From the NCBI RefSeq assembly GCF_020859565.1, contig NZ_JAJHUO010000022.1, forward strand, positions 138,671 through 202,670: a stretch of 64,000 nt of DNA, read 5' to 3'. Source of the DNA: Saccharothrix luteola. GTDB taxonomy: Bacteria > Actinomycetota > Actinomycetes > Mycobacteriales > Pseudonocardiaceae. Positions 27,301 to 37,525 of the stretch are shown in pieces. How positions within the stretch are numbered: position 1 is the first letter of the stretch; each line of letters begins with the position of its first letter. Made by a program: the position numbers and the translations under genes. The notes under the pieces are model-generated. The model was not told the origin of the DNA. It searched no databases and saw only the letters and a list, made by a program, of their open reading frames with translations.

Positions 27301-30300
27301 GCCCGGCGCGGCGTACGTGGAGATCGCCCTCGCCGCCGGCGCGCAGGTGGTGCCGGGTCCGCTCGCGGTGCGTGACGTGGCGTTCGAGGCGCTGCTCCCC
27401 CTGGCCGACGAGGTCCCGCTGAGCACCACGTTCCGGGCCGGACGCGTCGAGGTGCACGCGAAGACCGCCGACGGGTGGGTCCGGCACGCCACCGCCACCG
27501 TCGTGCCGGGCGAAGAGCGCGGCGCCCCACCGCCGGTCCGCAGTGGACTCGAACCGGTGGCCTTGTACGAGCGGCTGGCCGAGGTCGGGATGAACTACGG
27601 TCCGGCCTTCCGGGGCGTCCGGTCCGCCCTGGCCGGCGCCGGTGCGGCGAGTTGCCTGGTCGACCGGCCGGACGGCCCGGACCGCATGTTGCGGCTGCCG
27701 CCGACGCTGCTCGACTCGTGCCTGCACGCGCTCGCCGCCGCCGCGCTCGACCTCGCCGCCGGTGGGCCGTACCTGCCGGTCGGCATCGGCGCCGTGCGGC
27801 TGCACGGTGACCCGCGCCGTGCGCACCGGTGCGAGGCCGTGGTCCGCGAGAGCGGCGGCGGTGAGCTGACCGGGTCGGTGTGGCTCCACGACGACGCCGG
27901 CACCCTGCTGGTGGAGGTCGTGGACGTCCGCGTGCGGCCGGCGTCCGTGGCGTTGCCCGGGCCGGCGTTGGAGATCGGGTGGGAACGGCACGACCTGCCC
28001 GCCGTCGAGGACGCGTCCCGCACGTGGCTGCTGCTCGCCGACTCCCCGACCCTGGCCCGCGTCCTGATCGACGCCGGCCAGCACGTGACGACCGATCCCT
28101 CGGCGGCGGCCGACGGGATCGTGTTCGTCCCCGGTGGTCTCGAACAGGACTTGGCGCGGTTGTCGGCGTTGGCGCACGACGCGCGGCGGTTGTGGATCGT
28201 CACGCGGGACGCGGCGTGCGTCCTGGACGGTGAGGCGGGCGTGCCGGAGCAGGCCGCGTTGCGCGGCGCGGTGCGGGTGTTGGCGTTCGAACGGCCGCAA
28301 CTGCGGGCCACGATCGTGGACGTCGACGACGTCGCGGTGCTGCCGCGCGAACTCCTCGCCGACCGGGCCGACGACGAGGTCGCCTGGCGTGGTGGCGTGC
28401 GGTACGCGGCACGGCTGCGGCGCGCGGAGGTCGACGTGCCCGCGACGGGGTCGGTGGTCGACTCGGGCGCGTACCTGATCACCGGCGGATTGGGCGCGTT
28501 GGGGCTGGTCATGGCCCGGTGGCTGGCCGAACGCGGTGCCGCGCGGATCGTGCTGTGCGGTCGTCGTGAGCCGTCGCCGGACGCGCGGGCCGAGGTGGCG
28601 AAGCTGCGGGCGCTCGGCGCGGACGTCGTCGTGGTGACCGGTGACGTCGCCGAACCCGGCGTGGCCGAGCGGGCGGTGACGGCGGCGGTGGACGGCGGGT
28701 CGCGGCTGTGCGGGGTGGTGCACGCGGCCGGTGTGCTGGCCGACGCGCCGTTCGACCGGCTCGACCCGGCCGACGTGCGGCGCGTGCTGCGGCCCAAGGT
28801 CGACGGCGCGCTGCGGCTGCACGAGGCGACGGCCGGGTGTCGGCTGGACTGGTTCGTGGTGTTCTCCTCGGCGGCGGCCCTGCTCGGCTCGCCCGGCCAG
28901 GCCGCGTACGCGGTGGCCAACGCGTGGCTGGACGGGTTCGCCCGGTGGCGGCGGGCGTCGGGGCTGCCCGCCACGACGATCGACTTCGGCGCGTGGAGCC
29001 GGGTCGGGCTGGCCCGGGACAACGACAACCCGCTGCTGCGGCCGATCTCGCCGGCCGAGGGCGTGCAGGCGGTGGAGGCGTTGCTGCTGTCCGGACGGGT
29101 GGCGACCGGTGTGGTGAGGTTCGACCGGCGGCGGGTGGTGGAGCTGTTCCCGGGGCTCGCGCACCGGCCGTTCTTCGAGTCGTTCCTCCAGCCTTCGTCC
29201 GACGTGCCGGCGGCGGACCGGCTGAGCGCGATCGTGGCCAGGGTGATGGGTGGCGCGCCGGATCCCTCGCTGCCGTTGACGTCGCTGGGGTTGGACTCGT
29301 TGATGGCGATGCGGTTGCGCAACGCGGTCGAGCACGACCTGGGGGTGGAGCTGCCGGTGCCGCTGCTGCTGCGCGGGGCCAGCCTGCGTGACGTCGAGCG
29401 TCACCTCTCCGGGGTCGAACGTGGGGCTTCGACCCGGGTCGAGCCGCGCGACCCGACCGAGCGGTGGCTGTTCGGGCTGTGGGCGGAGGTGCTGGGACGG
29501 CGGGACTTCGGCGTGCGCGACGACTTCTTCGCCCTCGGCGGCTCGCGGGAACGGCTGCTGGCGCTCGTCCGCCGACGGGTCGCTGCCGACGACTCCCTGT
29601 TCACCTCGCCCACCGTGGAGGCGATGGCCGAACGGCTGCGTGCGGCGTTCGAGGACGCGGGCGGGCCGGTGCGGGTGCTGCGCGCGGGCGGGTCGCGGCG
29701 GCCGGTGCACCTGTTCCACCCTGCGGGCGGCCCGACCAGCGTGTACGAGCCGTTGGTCGGGTTGCTGGAGGACCGGCCCTGCTACGGGTACGAGCGGATC
29801 GACGAGGTGCCGGACATCCCGGCCAAGGCGGCGCGGTACGTGGAGCTGGTGCGGTCGGTGCAGCCGTCCGGGCCGTACGTGCTGGGCGGCTGGTCGTTCG
29901 GCGGGTGCCTGGCGCACGAGGTGGCGTGCCTGCTGCTGGACGAGGGCGCCGAGGTCGAACTGGTGGTGATGATCGACACGGTCCGGCCGCTGCCCGCGCC
30001 CGAGGTCTCGCCCGCCGACCTCGTGCGCCACCGGTTCGCCCGGTACGTCCAACACGTCGAGGAGGTCTACGGCGCGTCGGTCGAGCTGCCGTGGGAGTCG
30101 TTGTCCGCGTCGGACGACGTGGGGCAGATCGACGCGGTGCTCGCCGCCGTCGCCGACCTGGGCATCAGCCCCGGCGCGCTGCGCCACCAGCGGACGTCCT
30201 ACCTGGACGCGCGGGCGGCTGAGCGGTTCACGCCGCGGCACTACCCGGGCCGCGTCGTGTTCTACCGGGCGACCGACCGGGAGACGTTGACCACCGTGCT

Positions 30301-30463
30301 CGACCCGCGCTACCTGCGCCGGCAGGACGACGACGACCTCGGGTGGGCCGACGCGTGCGGCGTGCTGGAGGTCGTGCCGGTGCCCGGTGACCACCTCTCG
30401 ATGGTGGACCTGCCGCACGTGTCCGTTGTCGCACGGCACCTCTCGGAGGTGTTGGACGCGTAG
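24368..30463 (+). CDS. Type I polyketide synthase, ACP-KS-AT-DH-KR-ACP-(degenerate carrier)-TE
   Basis: A 2,031-residue single-module PKS. Domains: N-terminal ACP (about 10-75, LAELGLSSRDA); KS (97-520; Cys258 in DTACSSS, then EAHGTGT and SNFGHAE); AT (about 607-900; Ser690 in GQSAG, substrate motif TSGHS, neither HAFH nor YASH); DH (about 938-1205; His970 in an HxxxDxxxxP version of the motif, Asp1116/His1120); KR (about 1205-1550; TGGLGALG, SYN residues present, AGVLAD suggests B type); ACP (Ser1644 in GLDSL); a carrier-like domain at about 1699-1758 with GGSRERL; and TE (about 1775-2031, Ser1843 in GWSFGG). The N-terminal ACP probably accepts a fatty acyl chain from the divergent acyl-AMP ligase, as in Pks13. 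The product is unknown, likely a reduced or unsaturated beta-modified long-chain acid. Confidence 0.95.
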   Translation: MTGFDTPAEAELRAWLVRGVAELADLAEGEVDVDQPLAELGLSSRDAVVLAGALGEFLDVPLPPTVLYQHPTIARLARHLAGHETTPDTGPDRPVDEGIAVVGVGCRLPGGVDGPDRLWDFLRSGGDAVTPAPPDRWPGLPDGTPRFGGFLPDIRGFDAEFFGIAPHEAALMDPQQRLVLEVSWEALHHAGIAPDTLRGSRTGVFVGISTGEYGTASAADLSRVEPWTATGGALSIAANRLSYLLDLRGPSLAVDTACSSSLVAVHHACQSLRAGETDAAVVAGVNLLLGPAVTLTFHRAGLLSADGRCKPFDAAADGIARAEGCAAVVLKRLSDARRDGDRVLAVIRGSGVNSDGRSNGLMAPNPRAQADLLRRVYADAGVDPSRVDYVEAHGTGTLLGDPIEVGALREVLGQDEAARDNGPLLLGSAKSNFGHAESAAGVIGLVKAVLAVRHGEIPPSLHFRAPNPHIDFTGLRVVTEPTPWPRYSGRITAGVSSFGFGGTNAHVVLEEAPATDHADRPDGPAFLVVSGTSEGRVRRHASALAEWLATTHADLHDVGATLARRRGREPHAAVVAGHDRTAVVAGLRALASGERPVSRAERRTGAVWVFSGYGSGWAGMGRRLLDAEPVFAAAVDEVDRLIAPHSVRSLLESPSDTLGDGQIALFGVQVALARLWESRGLRPAAVIGQSAGEVAAAVVSGALSLADAALVITTRARLLDVVDAAGGGGMAAVDLPADEVDDPALSVAVHAAPRRCTVSGPADRLAALVARVEAGGGTARVLPLRTSGHSPAVEPVLDELASALREVAGRRGDVPLYGTVLADPRHAPPFTAAYWAAHMRHPVRFTQAVTAAIEDGFTAFLEVSPHPVALSAIAEHAPSLALVGSLRRDTDDVRTFHDNLASLHLHGLVPARGVTDVPTAPWEHRPHWTTPPTRPADRHPLLGDHVELPDGTHAWHADVGLAALPWLGDHRVQDTAVLPGAAYVEIALAAGAQVVPGPLAVRDVAFEALLPLADEVPLSTTFRAGRVEVHAKTADGWVRHATATVVPGEERGAPPPVRSGLEPVALYERLAEVGMNYGPAFRGVRSALAGAGAASCLVDRPDGPDRMLRLPPTLLDSCLHALAAAALDLAAGGPYLPVGIGAVRLHGDPRRAHRCEAVVRESGGGELTGSVWLHDDAGTLLVEVVDVRVRPASVALPGPALEIGWERHDLPAVEDASRTWLLLADSPTLARVLIDAGQHVTTDPSAAADGIVFVPGGLEQDLARLSALAHDARRLWIVTRDAACVLDGEAGVPEQAALRGAVRVLAFERPQLRATIVDVDDVAVLPRELLADRADDEVAWRGGVRYAARLRRAEVDVPATGSVVDSGAYLITGGLGALGLVMARWLAERGAARIVLCGRREPSPDARAEVAKLRALGADVVVVTGDVAEPGVAERAVTAAVDGGSRLCGVVHAAGVLADAPFDRLDPADVRRVLRPKVDGALRLHEATAGCRLDWFVVFSSAAALLGSPGQAAYAVANAWLDGFARWRRASGLPATTIDFGAWSRVGLARDNDNPLLRPISPAEGVQAVEALLLSGRVATGVVRFDRRRVVELFPGLAHRPFFESFLQPSSDVPAADRLSAIVARVMGGAPDPSLPLTSLGLDSLMAMRLRNAVEHDLGVELPVPLLLRGASLRDVERHLSGVERGASTRVEPRDPTERWLFGLWAEVLGRRDFGVRDDFFALGGSRERLLALVRRRVAADDSLFTSPTVEAMAERLRAAFEDAGGPVRVLRAGGSRRPVHLFHPAGGPTSVYEPLVGLLEDRPCYGYERIDEVPDIPAKAARYVELVRSVQPSGPYVLGGWSFGGCLAHEVACLLLDEGAEVELVVMIDTVRPLPAPEVSPADLVRHRFARYVQHVEEVYGASVELPWESLSASDDVGQIDAVLAAVADLGISPGALRHQRTSYLDARAAERFTPRHYPGRVVFYRATDRETLTTVLDPRYLRRQDDDDLGWADACGVLEVVPVPGDHLSMVDLPHVSVVARHLSEVLDA

Positions 30464-30467
30464 GGTG

Positions 30468-30511
30468 CCCCGGCGCGCGGGGTGAGGGCGCGAAACCCCC
30501 GCGCGCCGGGG
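30468..30511. terminator. Bidirectional terminator between PKS and subtilase
   Basis: A perfect 15-bp G/C stem (CCCCGGCGCGCGGGG with its complement) and a 14-base loop lie between the convergent stops of the PKS and the second protease. Confidence 0.88.
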
Positions 30512-30515
30512 ACGG

Positions 30516-31697
30516 TCACAGGCCGTTGGTGAACAGCAGGCGGTTGACCGTGCCGCCGGTGCCGCCACCGCTGACGACGTTCGGCGTGGCGCCGGAGTTC
30601 AGCCAGTTGTGCACGGTGGCCGAGGGCTGGTCGCCGAACCGCTGCTTGTAGAGCGCGGCCACGCCCGCCACGTGCGGCGTCGCCATCGACGTGCCGCTCA
30701 TCGTGCCCGCGCCGCCGGTGCGGACGGTCGAGACGATCGAGCTGCCCGGCGCGTAGAGGTCGACGCACGCGCCCGTGCTGGAGAACGACGACCGGGCGTC
30801 GGTGTTCGTGGAGGACGCCACCACGCTGGCCGTCTCCACCTTGCGCGGCAGGCGGTCGCACGAGTTGCCGCCGGTGTTGCCCGCCGAGGTGGCCAGGAAG
30901 ACGCCCGCGGCGATCATGTTGCGGATCGCGGTCTCCAGGCTGGCCGACGCGGTGAAGTTCCACGACGTGTTGGCCACGGCCGGCTTGGTGTGGTTGGCGG
31001 TGACCCAGTTGATCGCGTTGAGCGCCGCCGTGGTGGTCGCGCCGCCGGAGCAGTTCATCATCTTCACGCCGTGCAGCCGCACGCCCTTGGCGATGCCGTA
31101 GGTGTTCGAGCCGATGGTGCCGGCGACGTGCGTGCCGTGGCCGTGGCAGTCGGTGTTGTTGCTGTCGATGCCGTTGTAGTCGAACGTGGCCCGGCCGCCG
31201 TAGTCCGCGTGACCCGGCGTGATGCCGGTGTCGATGATGTAGGCGTGCACGCCCGCGCCGGTGTAGGTGTACGTGTAGCTCGCCGACAGCGGCAGGTTGC
31301 GCTGGTCGACCCGGTCGATGCCCCACGACGGCGGGTTGGCCTGGGTGGCGTCGAGCGCGTCGGTGACGAGCACGTCCTGCTCGATCGTGGTGACCGCGGG
31401 GTCACGGCTGAGCTTGCGCAGCTGCGCCGGGGTGAGCTTGGCGGCGAAGCCGTGGAACGCCGCGTCCCAGACGTGGGTCGGCGTCACGCCGGCGGTGGCG
31501 GCCACGCTCGCGCCGCCGCGGGCCGTCGCGCCGAGGGTGACGATGTAGGAGTCCTTGATGGGGTGGACGGTCGCGGACGCCGTCGCGGTGACGATGTCGA
31601 CCTGGTGCGGGGGTTCGGCCGAGGCGGTGGTGGCGGTGAGGCCGACGGCGGTGGTCGCGACGGCCACAACGGTGAGCGTTCGACGGAAAGGACGCAC
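30516..31697 (-). CDS. Secreted S8 family serine protease
   Basis: This 393-residue protease starts at a GTG behind GAAGGAG. It has a signal peptide (about 1-27, ending TASA), an I9 propeptide (about 45-112) and a subtilase domain with Asp156 (IIDTGI), His187 (HGHGTHVAG), oxyanion Asn274 (SAGNTGG) and Ser337 (GTSMATPH). It ends right after the catalytic domain. The usual VxNMSLGG strand reads VANTSWNF here, which is unusual in the substrate-binding edge. It is paralogous to the protease at 9850-11781 and close to bacterial proteinase K/aqualysin types. It probably acts in extracellular protein breakdown. Confidence 0.92.
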   Translation of the reverse strand: MRPFRRTLTVVAVATTAVGLTATTASAEPPHQVDIVTATASATVHPIKDSYIVTLGATARGGASVAATAGVTPTHVWDAAFHGFAAKLTPAQLRKLSRDPAVTTIEQDVLVTDALDATQANPPSWGIDRVDQRNLPLSASYTYTYTGAGVHAYIIDTGITPGHADYGGRATFDYNGIDSNNTDCHGHGTHVAGTIGSNTYGIAKGVRLHGVKMMNCSGGATTTAALNAINWVTANHTKPAVANTSWNFTASASLETAIRNMIAAGVFLATSAGNTGGNSCDRLPRKVETASVVASSTNTDARSSFSSTGACVDLYAPGSSIVSTVRTGGAGTMSGTSMATPHVAGVAALYKQRFGDQPSATVHNWLNSGATPNVVSGGGTGGTVNRLLFTNGL

Positions 31698-31811
31698 GGG
31701 TTGGCTCCTTCGGGTGAACCCGGGCGAGTGCGCCCCGACGCAGGGTTGACGGGGCGAACGGTCACTCGACCGAGGTTCAGACCAGCAGCCTGACCAGCGG
31801 TTATGCCATGG

Positions 31812-32759
31812 TCAACCGACGTCGGCCGAACGGCCGCCACCGCCGTCACGCTCGGTCGACATAACCGACAACTGGTAACGCCCGGTTCGCTCTCCCGGCC
31901 GCTTGGCCGGGGCCAACCGGGTCAGGGCGACCCCGACCAGGACCACGGCCATCCCGGCCACGATCCGTGCCGTCAGCGGCTCGTCCAGCACGATCGCGCC
32001 CAGCGCGACGGACACGACCGGCAGCAGGTAGCCGACCGTGGCGGCGCTGGTCGGGCCTTCGTCCTCGATGATCCGGTAGTTGAGGACGAACGTGATGCCG
32101 GTGCCGAAGACGCCGAGCACCACCACCGCGACGATCGCGGTGGCGTTGGGCGTGGCCGGGGTGTCGTCGAACGGGAGCATGAGGGCGGCCAGGCCCGTGG
32201 CGGCGGTGAGCTGGGCGGCGGACACCGCGACGGGGCCGCCTTCGCCGACCAGCTTGCGTCCCATGTAGGCGAACGCGACCGCGTAGCTGGCCGCCGCGCC
32301 GAGGAGGACGAGAGCGCCGACGCCGGCCAGGCCGTGCTGCCGCCAGGGGGCGAAGATCAGCAGGACGCCGGCGAAGCCGAGGACGAGGCCGGCCACCCGG
32401 ACCGGCGTGACGCCGCGGTCCGTGCCGATCGCCAGTCCGATGAGGAGCGAGAACAGCGGGGTGGTCGCGTTGAGGACGCCCGCCACGCCGGAGTCGACGG
32501 TCTGCTCGCCGATCGCGAAGAGCAGGAACGGCAGGGCGTTGCAGAAGAACGCCGCGACCACCAGGTGGCCCCACAACCTCGCCGGGAACCTCTGCCGCCC
32601 GACCCCCGCCATGACCACCAGCACGGCCGCGCCGAGCGCGCACCGGATCACCGTGATCTGCACCGGCGACAACCCGGTCAGGGCCAGCTTGATCCACAGG
32701 AACCCCGACCCCCACAAGAGGGCCAGCACACCCAACCGCAGCACGCCACGTCCGGTCAT
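31812..32759 (-). CDS. EamA/DMT superfamily transporter
   Basis: A 315-residue membrane protein with about ten hydrophobic helices in two EamA repeats (LALLWGSGFLWIKLALTGLSP at the start; YRIIEDEGPTSAATVGYLLPVVSVALGAIVLDEPLT in the second repeat). I choose the ATG at 32759; a TTG ten codons upstream lacks better signals. DMT proteins export amino acids, metabolites or drugs; the substrate cannot be read here. It is monocistronic, with the 22-bp repeat array beginning about 80 bases upstream of its start. Confidence 0.85.
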   Translation of the reverse strand: MTGRGVLRLGVLALLWGSGFLWIKLALTGLSPVQITVIRCALGAAVLVVMAGVGRQRFPARLWGHLVVAAFFCNALPFLLFAIGEQTVDSGVAGVLNATTPLFSLLIGLAIGTDRGVTPVRVAGLVLGFAGVLLIFAPWRQHGLAGVGALVLLGAAASYAVAFAYMGRKLVGEGGPVAVSAAQLTAATGLAALMLPFDDTPATPNATAIVAVVVLGVFGTGITFVLNYRIIEDEGPTSAATVGYLLPVVSVALGAIVLDEPLTARIVAGMAVVLVGVALTRLAPAKRPGERTGRYQLSVMSTERDGGGGRSADVG

Positions 32760-32841
32760 GGGACCACCGTCCCCCACGACCACCTTCAAGAAAAGTGAAA
32801 CATCATGACGCCACGTTAAGCAGCGCTACAACGTCGCTTCC

Positions 32842-33083
32842 ACCTGAACGTAGAACTCGGGGTACCTGAACGTTCGACACGCGGGCGCCGAACGTTGGAC
32901 TCGCGCGTGAGTCCTACGTTCACACCGCGCGTGTCGAACGCTCAGGACCCCCGAATTCAACGTTCAGGACACGCGAGCCGACCTGAGTGTTGAACTCGGG
33001 GGTCCTGAAGGTTCGACACGCGGGCGCTGAAGGTTCGACACGCGCGACCTGGAGGTTCGACACGCGGGCGCTGGAGGTTCGAC
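32842..33083. repeat. Array of eleven 22-bp intergenic repeat units in three orientation blocks
   Basis: Eleven copies of a diverged 22-bp unit occupy nearly the whole gap between the transporter start and the FhuF-like stop. On one strand the core reads GTGTCGAACGTTCAGG. The unit cores (ACGTT or variant) start at 32848, 32870, 32892, 32916, 32938, 32960, 32986, 33009, 33031, 33053 and 33075. Spacing is exactly 22 within each block and 24, 26 and 23 around the block changes. Units 1-3 and 7-11 read on the minus strand, units 4-6 on the plus strand. The same family recurs at 63757. No frame through it looks coding. Confidence 0.9.
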
Positions 33084-33091
33084 ACGCCGGG

Positions 33092-33892
33092 TCAGCAGAC
33101 GCGGGGGCAGGTGGCGCAGGCGTCGGCGTTCGGCAGCACGAAGTGGAAGCAGCAGCTCTCGCGGCGGCGGGTCCAGCCCGTGTCCGTCGCCTTCAGGGTC
33201 GACGCCGAGGTGAACGGGTCGAGCTTGGCCGGCAGCAGCAGCGCCGAGTCCATCACGCCCGCCGTCTCGTCGCCGCACACCTGGCCCGCCGTCCACGCCG
33301 CGCTGTCCAGCGCGTCCGTAGCCGCCGCCCACAGCATCCGCCGCCCCAGCCGCACGGTCGGCCCGAACGCGCCCACGAACTGCGCGCTGTGCGCCGCGAA
33401 CCGGGCCCTCAGCAACGCCGCCAACGCCGTCTCGTCGGCCACCACCGTCGCCGCCGGGTGGTCGGCCTCCGGGTCGTCCGGCAGGCACGCGAACTCGTCG
33501 TTCAGCAACGCCACCCCGACCACGTGCGGCCGGCCACCGGCCGCCACCTTGATCGCCACGTCGGCCGGCCGCAGCGACGGCACCCGCCGCGCGGTGTGGA
33601 ACAGCAGCCCGCCCAGCACGCCGACGACGTTGAGGTACCAGCTCATGACGTAACCGGCCGTGGTGCGCTCGGGCGCCTCGCCGTGCTGCTCCCGCAGCCA
33701 CTCCGCCAGCGCCTTGCGCCACGCGTCGAACCGCTGCGGCTCGCCGGTGAACTCCGAGCACAGGACCCAGTCGCCACGCTCGGCCGGCAGGCCGAACCGC
33801 ACCTCGAAACCCTCGTACAGCGACACCTGCCCGAGCGACCGCGCGACGGGGGTCGTCACGTCGCACACCGTCGTCCGCGCCGGTACGGTCAT
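33092..33892 (-). CDS. FhuF-like siderophore-iron reductase, (2Fe-2S)-binding
   Basis: A 266-residue protein whose C-terminus carries the FhuF cysteine pattern CCFHFVLPNADACATCPRVC, in which Cys-Cys-x10-Cys-x2-Cys binds an unusual 2Fe-2S cluster. FhuF proteins release iron from imported ferric siderophores by reduction in the cytoplasm. I use the ATG at 33892; the longer upstream frame runs through the promoter. An iron-box-like sequence lies about 40 bases upstream, so the gene is probably derepressed by iron starvation. The 22-bp repeat array begins nine bases after its stop. Confidence 0.85.
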   Translation of the reverse strand: MTVPARTTVCDVTTPVARSLGQVSLYEGFEVRFGLPAERGDWVLCSEFTGEPQRFDAWRKALAEWLREQHGEAPERTTAGYVMSWYLNVVGVLGGLLFHTARRVPSLRPADVAIKVAAGGRPHVVGVALLNDEFACLPDDPEADHPAATVVADETALAALLRARFAAHSAQFVGAFGPTVRLGRRMLWAAATDALDSAAWTAGQVCGDETAGVMDSALLLPAKLDPFTSASTLKATDTGWTRRRESCCFHFVLPNADACATCPRVC

Positions 33893-33932
33893 GTCCAGAA
33901 GGTCCTCGTCGGTTGGAGATGCTCGCTTGGGT

Positions 33933-33951
33933 TGAGGCTTGCCTAACCTTA
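33933..33951. promoter_or_regulatory. Iron box (IdeR/DmdR-type operator)
   Basis: TGAGGCTTGCCTAACCTTA matches the 19-bp IdeR/DtxR consensus TTAGGTTAGSCTAACCTAA at 15 positions. It lies 41-59 bases upstream of the FhuF-like ATG, a position typical for repression by Fe-IdeR. Confidence 0.75.
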
Positions 33952-33979
33952 CCGAGGTTCCCCTAACTTGCACCGCCTC

Positions 33980-33995
33980 GGTGACCCCGGTCACC
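33980..33995. promoter_or_regulatory. Perfect palindrome GGTGACC-CC-GGTCACC
   Basis: A perfect 7-bp inverted repeat with a 2-base spacer lies in the divergent region between the FhuF-like gene and clpC. The form suits a dimeric regulator. I cannot name the protein or say which gene it serves. Confidence 0.45.
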
Positions 33996-34243
33996 CCCGG
34001 TGTCGCCGAACGGCTGAATGTTCGCGCTCAGCGGACAACGTCCGTTCCGTGGAATCCCGCTGGCAGATCACGCGTTGATACCGATGTCAGAGATCCCCGA
34101 AGACGGCTGCCTGCGATCGGGAACTGAGAGTGTCGGGGCTGACGACTACAGTGGTCCCACGGTGCCGCGCTCTCCAACGGTCAGCCAGACGGTCGGCCAG
34201 GGGTGAGCCCGAGGACCGCCGGCGCAGCAGTCAGGGAGTGCGA

Positions 34244-36802
<2,559 letters not shown>

Positions 36803-36817
36803 TGTGACGATCGACCG

Positions 36818-36849
36818 AAACGCCCCCCGGGTCCGCCCGGGGGGCGTTT
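36818..36849. terminator. Strong hairpin terminator after clpC
   Basis: A perfect 14-bp stem (AAACGCCCCCCGGG with its complement) and loop TCCG end in a short T-run. It sits between the convergent stops of clpC and the pyroglutamyl-peptidase gene and can serve both. Confidence 0.92.
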
Positions 36850-36874
36850 CGCGTTCCGGCCGGTGGGCGCCGGG

Positions 36875-37507
36875 TCAGTGCAGGGTGCCGGCGGTGACGC
36901 GCAGGTCGGTGGACGTGGTCAGCGACGTGCGGACGATCAGCTCCAGCGCCCGCGCCGTCGTGGCGACGGGCAGGTTGGGGTGACCGCCCGCCTCGGCCTG
37001 CTCGGGCGAGAACGGCACGTGCACGAACCCGCCGCGCACGTCCGGGTGCTCGGTCGCGATCAGGTGCATGAGGCCGTAGAACACGTGGTTGCACACGAAC
37101 GTGCCCGCCGAGTGCGACACCGACGCCGGGATGCCCTCGGCCTCCAACGCCGCCACGCACGCCTTCACCGGCAGCCCGGTGAAGTACGCCGCCGGCCCGC
37201 CGGGCGCCACCGGCTCGTCGATGGGCCGCGCGCCCGCGTTGTCCGGGATCCGGGCGTCGTCCAGGTTCACCGCGACGCGCTCCGGCGTGATCCCGGCCCG
37301 TCCACCCGCCTGCCCGACGCACACGACGAGGTCGTAGCGGCGGGCGGCGAGGACGTCGCGCAGCACGGCGATCGACTCGCCGAACACGCACGGCAGGCGC
37401 AACTTCACCAGGCGGTAACCGTCCGGTCGCACCACGTCGACCGCGTCCCACGACGGGTTGGTGCGCTCCCCGCCGAACGGCTCGAACCCCGTCAGCAACA
37501 CGTCCAC
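36875..37507 (-). CDS. pcp: Pyroglutamyl-peptidase I (C15 family)
   Basis: A 210-residue cytoplasmic cysteine peptidase that removes N-terminal pyroglutamate from peptides. The opening MDVLLTGFEPFGG is diagnostic. The triad is Glu77 (ITPERVAVN), Cys139 (SHSAGTFVCNHVFY) and His163 (GGFVHVPF). The length matches the family (about 200-215). It is transcribed away from the divergent exonuclease/phosphatase-family gene, with only 18 bases between the starts. Confidence 0.95.
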   Translation of the reverse strand: MDVLLTGFEPFGGERTNPSWDAVDVVRPDGYRLVKLRLPCVFGESIAVLRDVLAARRYDLVVCVGQAGGRAGITPERVAVNLDDARIPDNAGARPIDEPVAPGGPAAYFTGLPVKACVAALEAEGIPASVSHSAGTFVCNHVFYGLMHLIATEHPDVRGGFVHVPFSPEQAEAGGHPNLPVATTARALELIVRTSLTTSTDLRVTAGTLH

Positions 37508-37525
37508 TCGGGCAGACTAGATCGC

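Noticed and set aside
26399..30568. Minus-strand open frame of 1,389 codons opposite the PKS
   Set aside because: It is antisense to clear PKS domains and has the His/Arg/Pro-rich makeup of a shadow frame.
32842..33083. CRISPR array
   Set aside because: The 22-bp units are contiguous, diverged and flip orientation. There are no unique spacers between identical repeats and no cas genes in the window.
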